Shown in pieces: positions 24,077 to 24,347 of a stretch of 24,347 nt of DNA (position 1 is the stretch's first letter; each line of letters starts with the position of its first letter). The stretch lies in the NCBI GenBank assembly GCA_002293665.1, contig DBDQ01000126.1, forward strand, positions 260 through 24,606. Direction: 5' to 3'. The notes below the pieces were generated by a model. The model made no database searches. It saw only the letters and a program-made list of their open reading frames with translations, and was not told the DNA's origin. The DNA comes from Alistipes sp. UBA928. GTDB taxonomy: Bacteria > Bacteroidota > Bacteroidia > Bacteroidales > Rikenellaceae. The position numbers were made by a program, and so were the translations under genes.

Positions 24077-24347
24077 CTACTTTTTCAGGCTCACGGTTTT
24101 GCTCACGAGCGACGTATCGCCAGCCGCCGGAGAGACCCCTCCGGCCCATACCGTCACCCTTCCGGGACGTATAATGTTCGTACCCGAGGCGTCGACCACA
24201 GAGAGCTCTTCTTCACCGAGGGTGAAGCTCACCGTGCGGCTTTCGCCCGCCTCCAGATGTATCCTTTCGAACCCTCTCAGGGAGTAGCGCGGAGCCGTTT
24301 GGCCGGCCGGAGCGGTGTGGGTGAGGTAGAGCTGCACCACCTCGTCG
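24077..24347 (-). CDS. Glycoside hydrolase family 3 enzyme, C-terminal end (cut by window edge)
   Basis: The open frame enters from the right edge and ends with a TAG stop, giving about 90 residues. The visible part, DEVVQLYLTHTAPAG, followed by PRYSLRGFERIHLEAGESRT and VSFTLGEEELSVVDASG and then VTVWAGGVSP, is the fibronectin type III-like C-terminal domain characteristic of GH3 beta-glucosidases and beta-xylosidases (D-E-V-V-Q-L-Y, L-x-G-F-x-R, F-x-L, G-x). The catalytic domains lie outside the window. GH3 enzymes release terminal sugars from oligosaccharides, so a beta-xylosidase linked to the xylan locus is possible. It is, however, separated from that locus by the polysaccharide genes and by its own terminator. 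Confidence 0.9.
   Translation of the reverse strand, partial: DEVVQLYLTHTAPAGQTAPRYSLRGFERIHLEAGESRTVSFTLGEEELSVVDASGTNIIRPGRVTVWAGGVSPAAGDTSLVSKTVSLKK

Overview
The window is from a GC-rich Bacteroidota genome, most likely order Bacteroidales. A Rikenellaceae/Alistipes-like organism is a guess from the GC-rich coding sequence combined with Bacteroidales gene types. Supporting signs are a SusC/SusD pair, a hybrid two-component system (HTCS) regulator, promoter elements of the Bacteroides type (TAnnTTTG), no Shine-Dalgarno sequences, and a Bacteroidetes histone H1-like gene.

Positions 1-16403 hold a xylan/xyloside utilisation locus arranged around a divergent promoter region (9098-9357). Leftward from it run a TonB-dependent transporter (susC), its surface lipoprotein (susD), a terminator and new promoter, a carbohydrate esterase of the sialate O-acetylesterase/acetylxylan esterase type, a GPH-family sugar symporter, and the first 81 residues of a GH10 endo-xylanase lipoprotein cut by the window edge. 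Rightward run an HTCS sensor/regulator, xylulokinase (xylB) and xylose isomerase (xylA), closed by a strong hairpin terminator. Read together, xylan is cut and deacetylated at the surface or in the periplasm, taken up through SusCD and the symporter, and the xylose enters the pentose phosphate pathway as xylulose 5-phosphate. The HTCS senses the oligosaccharide and probably drives both arms. The intergenic region carries three ACGTA-type repeats spaced exactly 21 bp, a good candidate for its operator.

Positions 16411-23762 hold a surface or exopolysaccharide locus, all on the minus strand. Its transcription order is a WecA/MraY-type undecaprenyl-phosphate sugar-1-phosphate transferase, an OmpA-family protein (4-nt overlap with wecA), a terminator-like hairpin, a six-SLBB polysaccharide export protein, a spacer that can form mutually exclusive hairpins, an NAD-dependent epimerase/dehydratase, and a GT4 glycosyltransferase. 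The locus faces the xylan locus tail to tail across one bidirectional terminator.

Positions 23793-24347 hold a 58-residue histone H1-like gene and the C-terminal end of a GH3 glycoside hydrolase, separated by a terminator. I see no tRNA, rRNA, CRISPR array, insertion sequence or phage gene. Most of the window is a well-understood type of region. The points worth follow-up are the phased operator repeats, the HTCS-xylBA operon, the terminator/promoter switch after susD, and the attenuator-like spacer in the polysaccharide operon.
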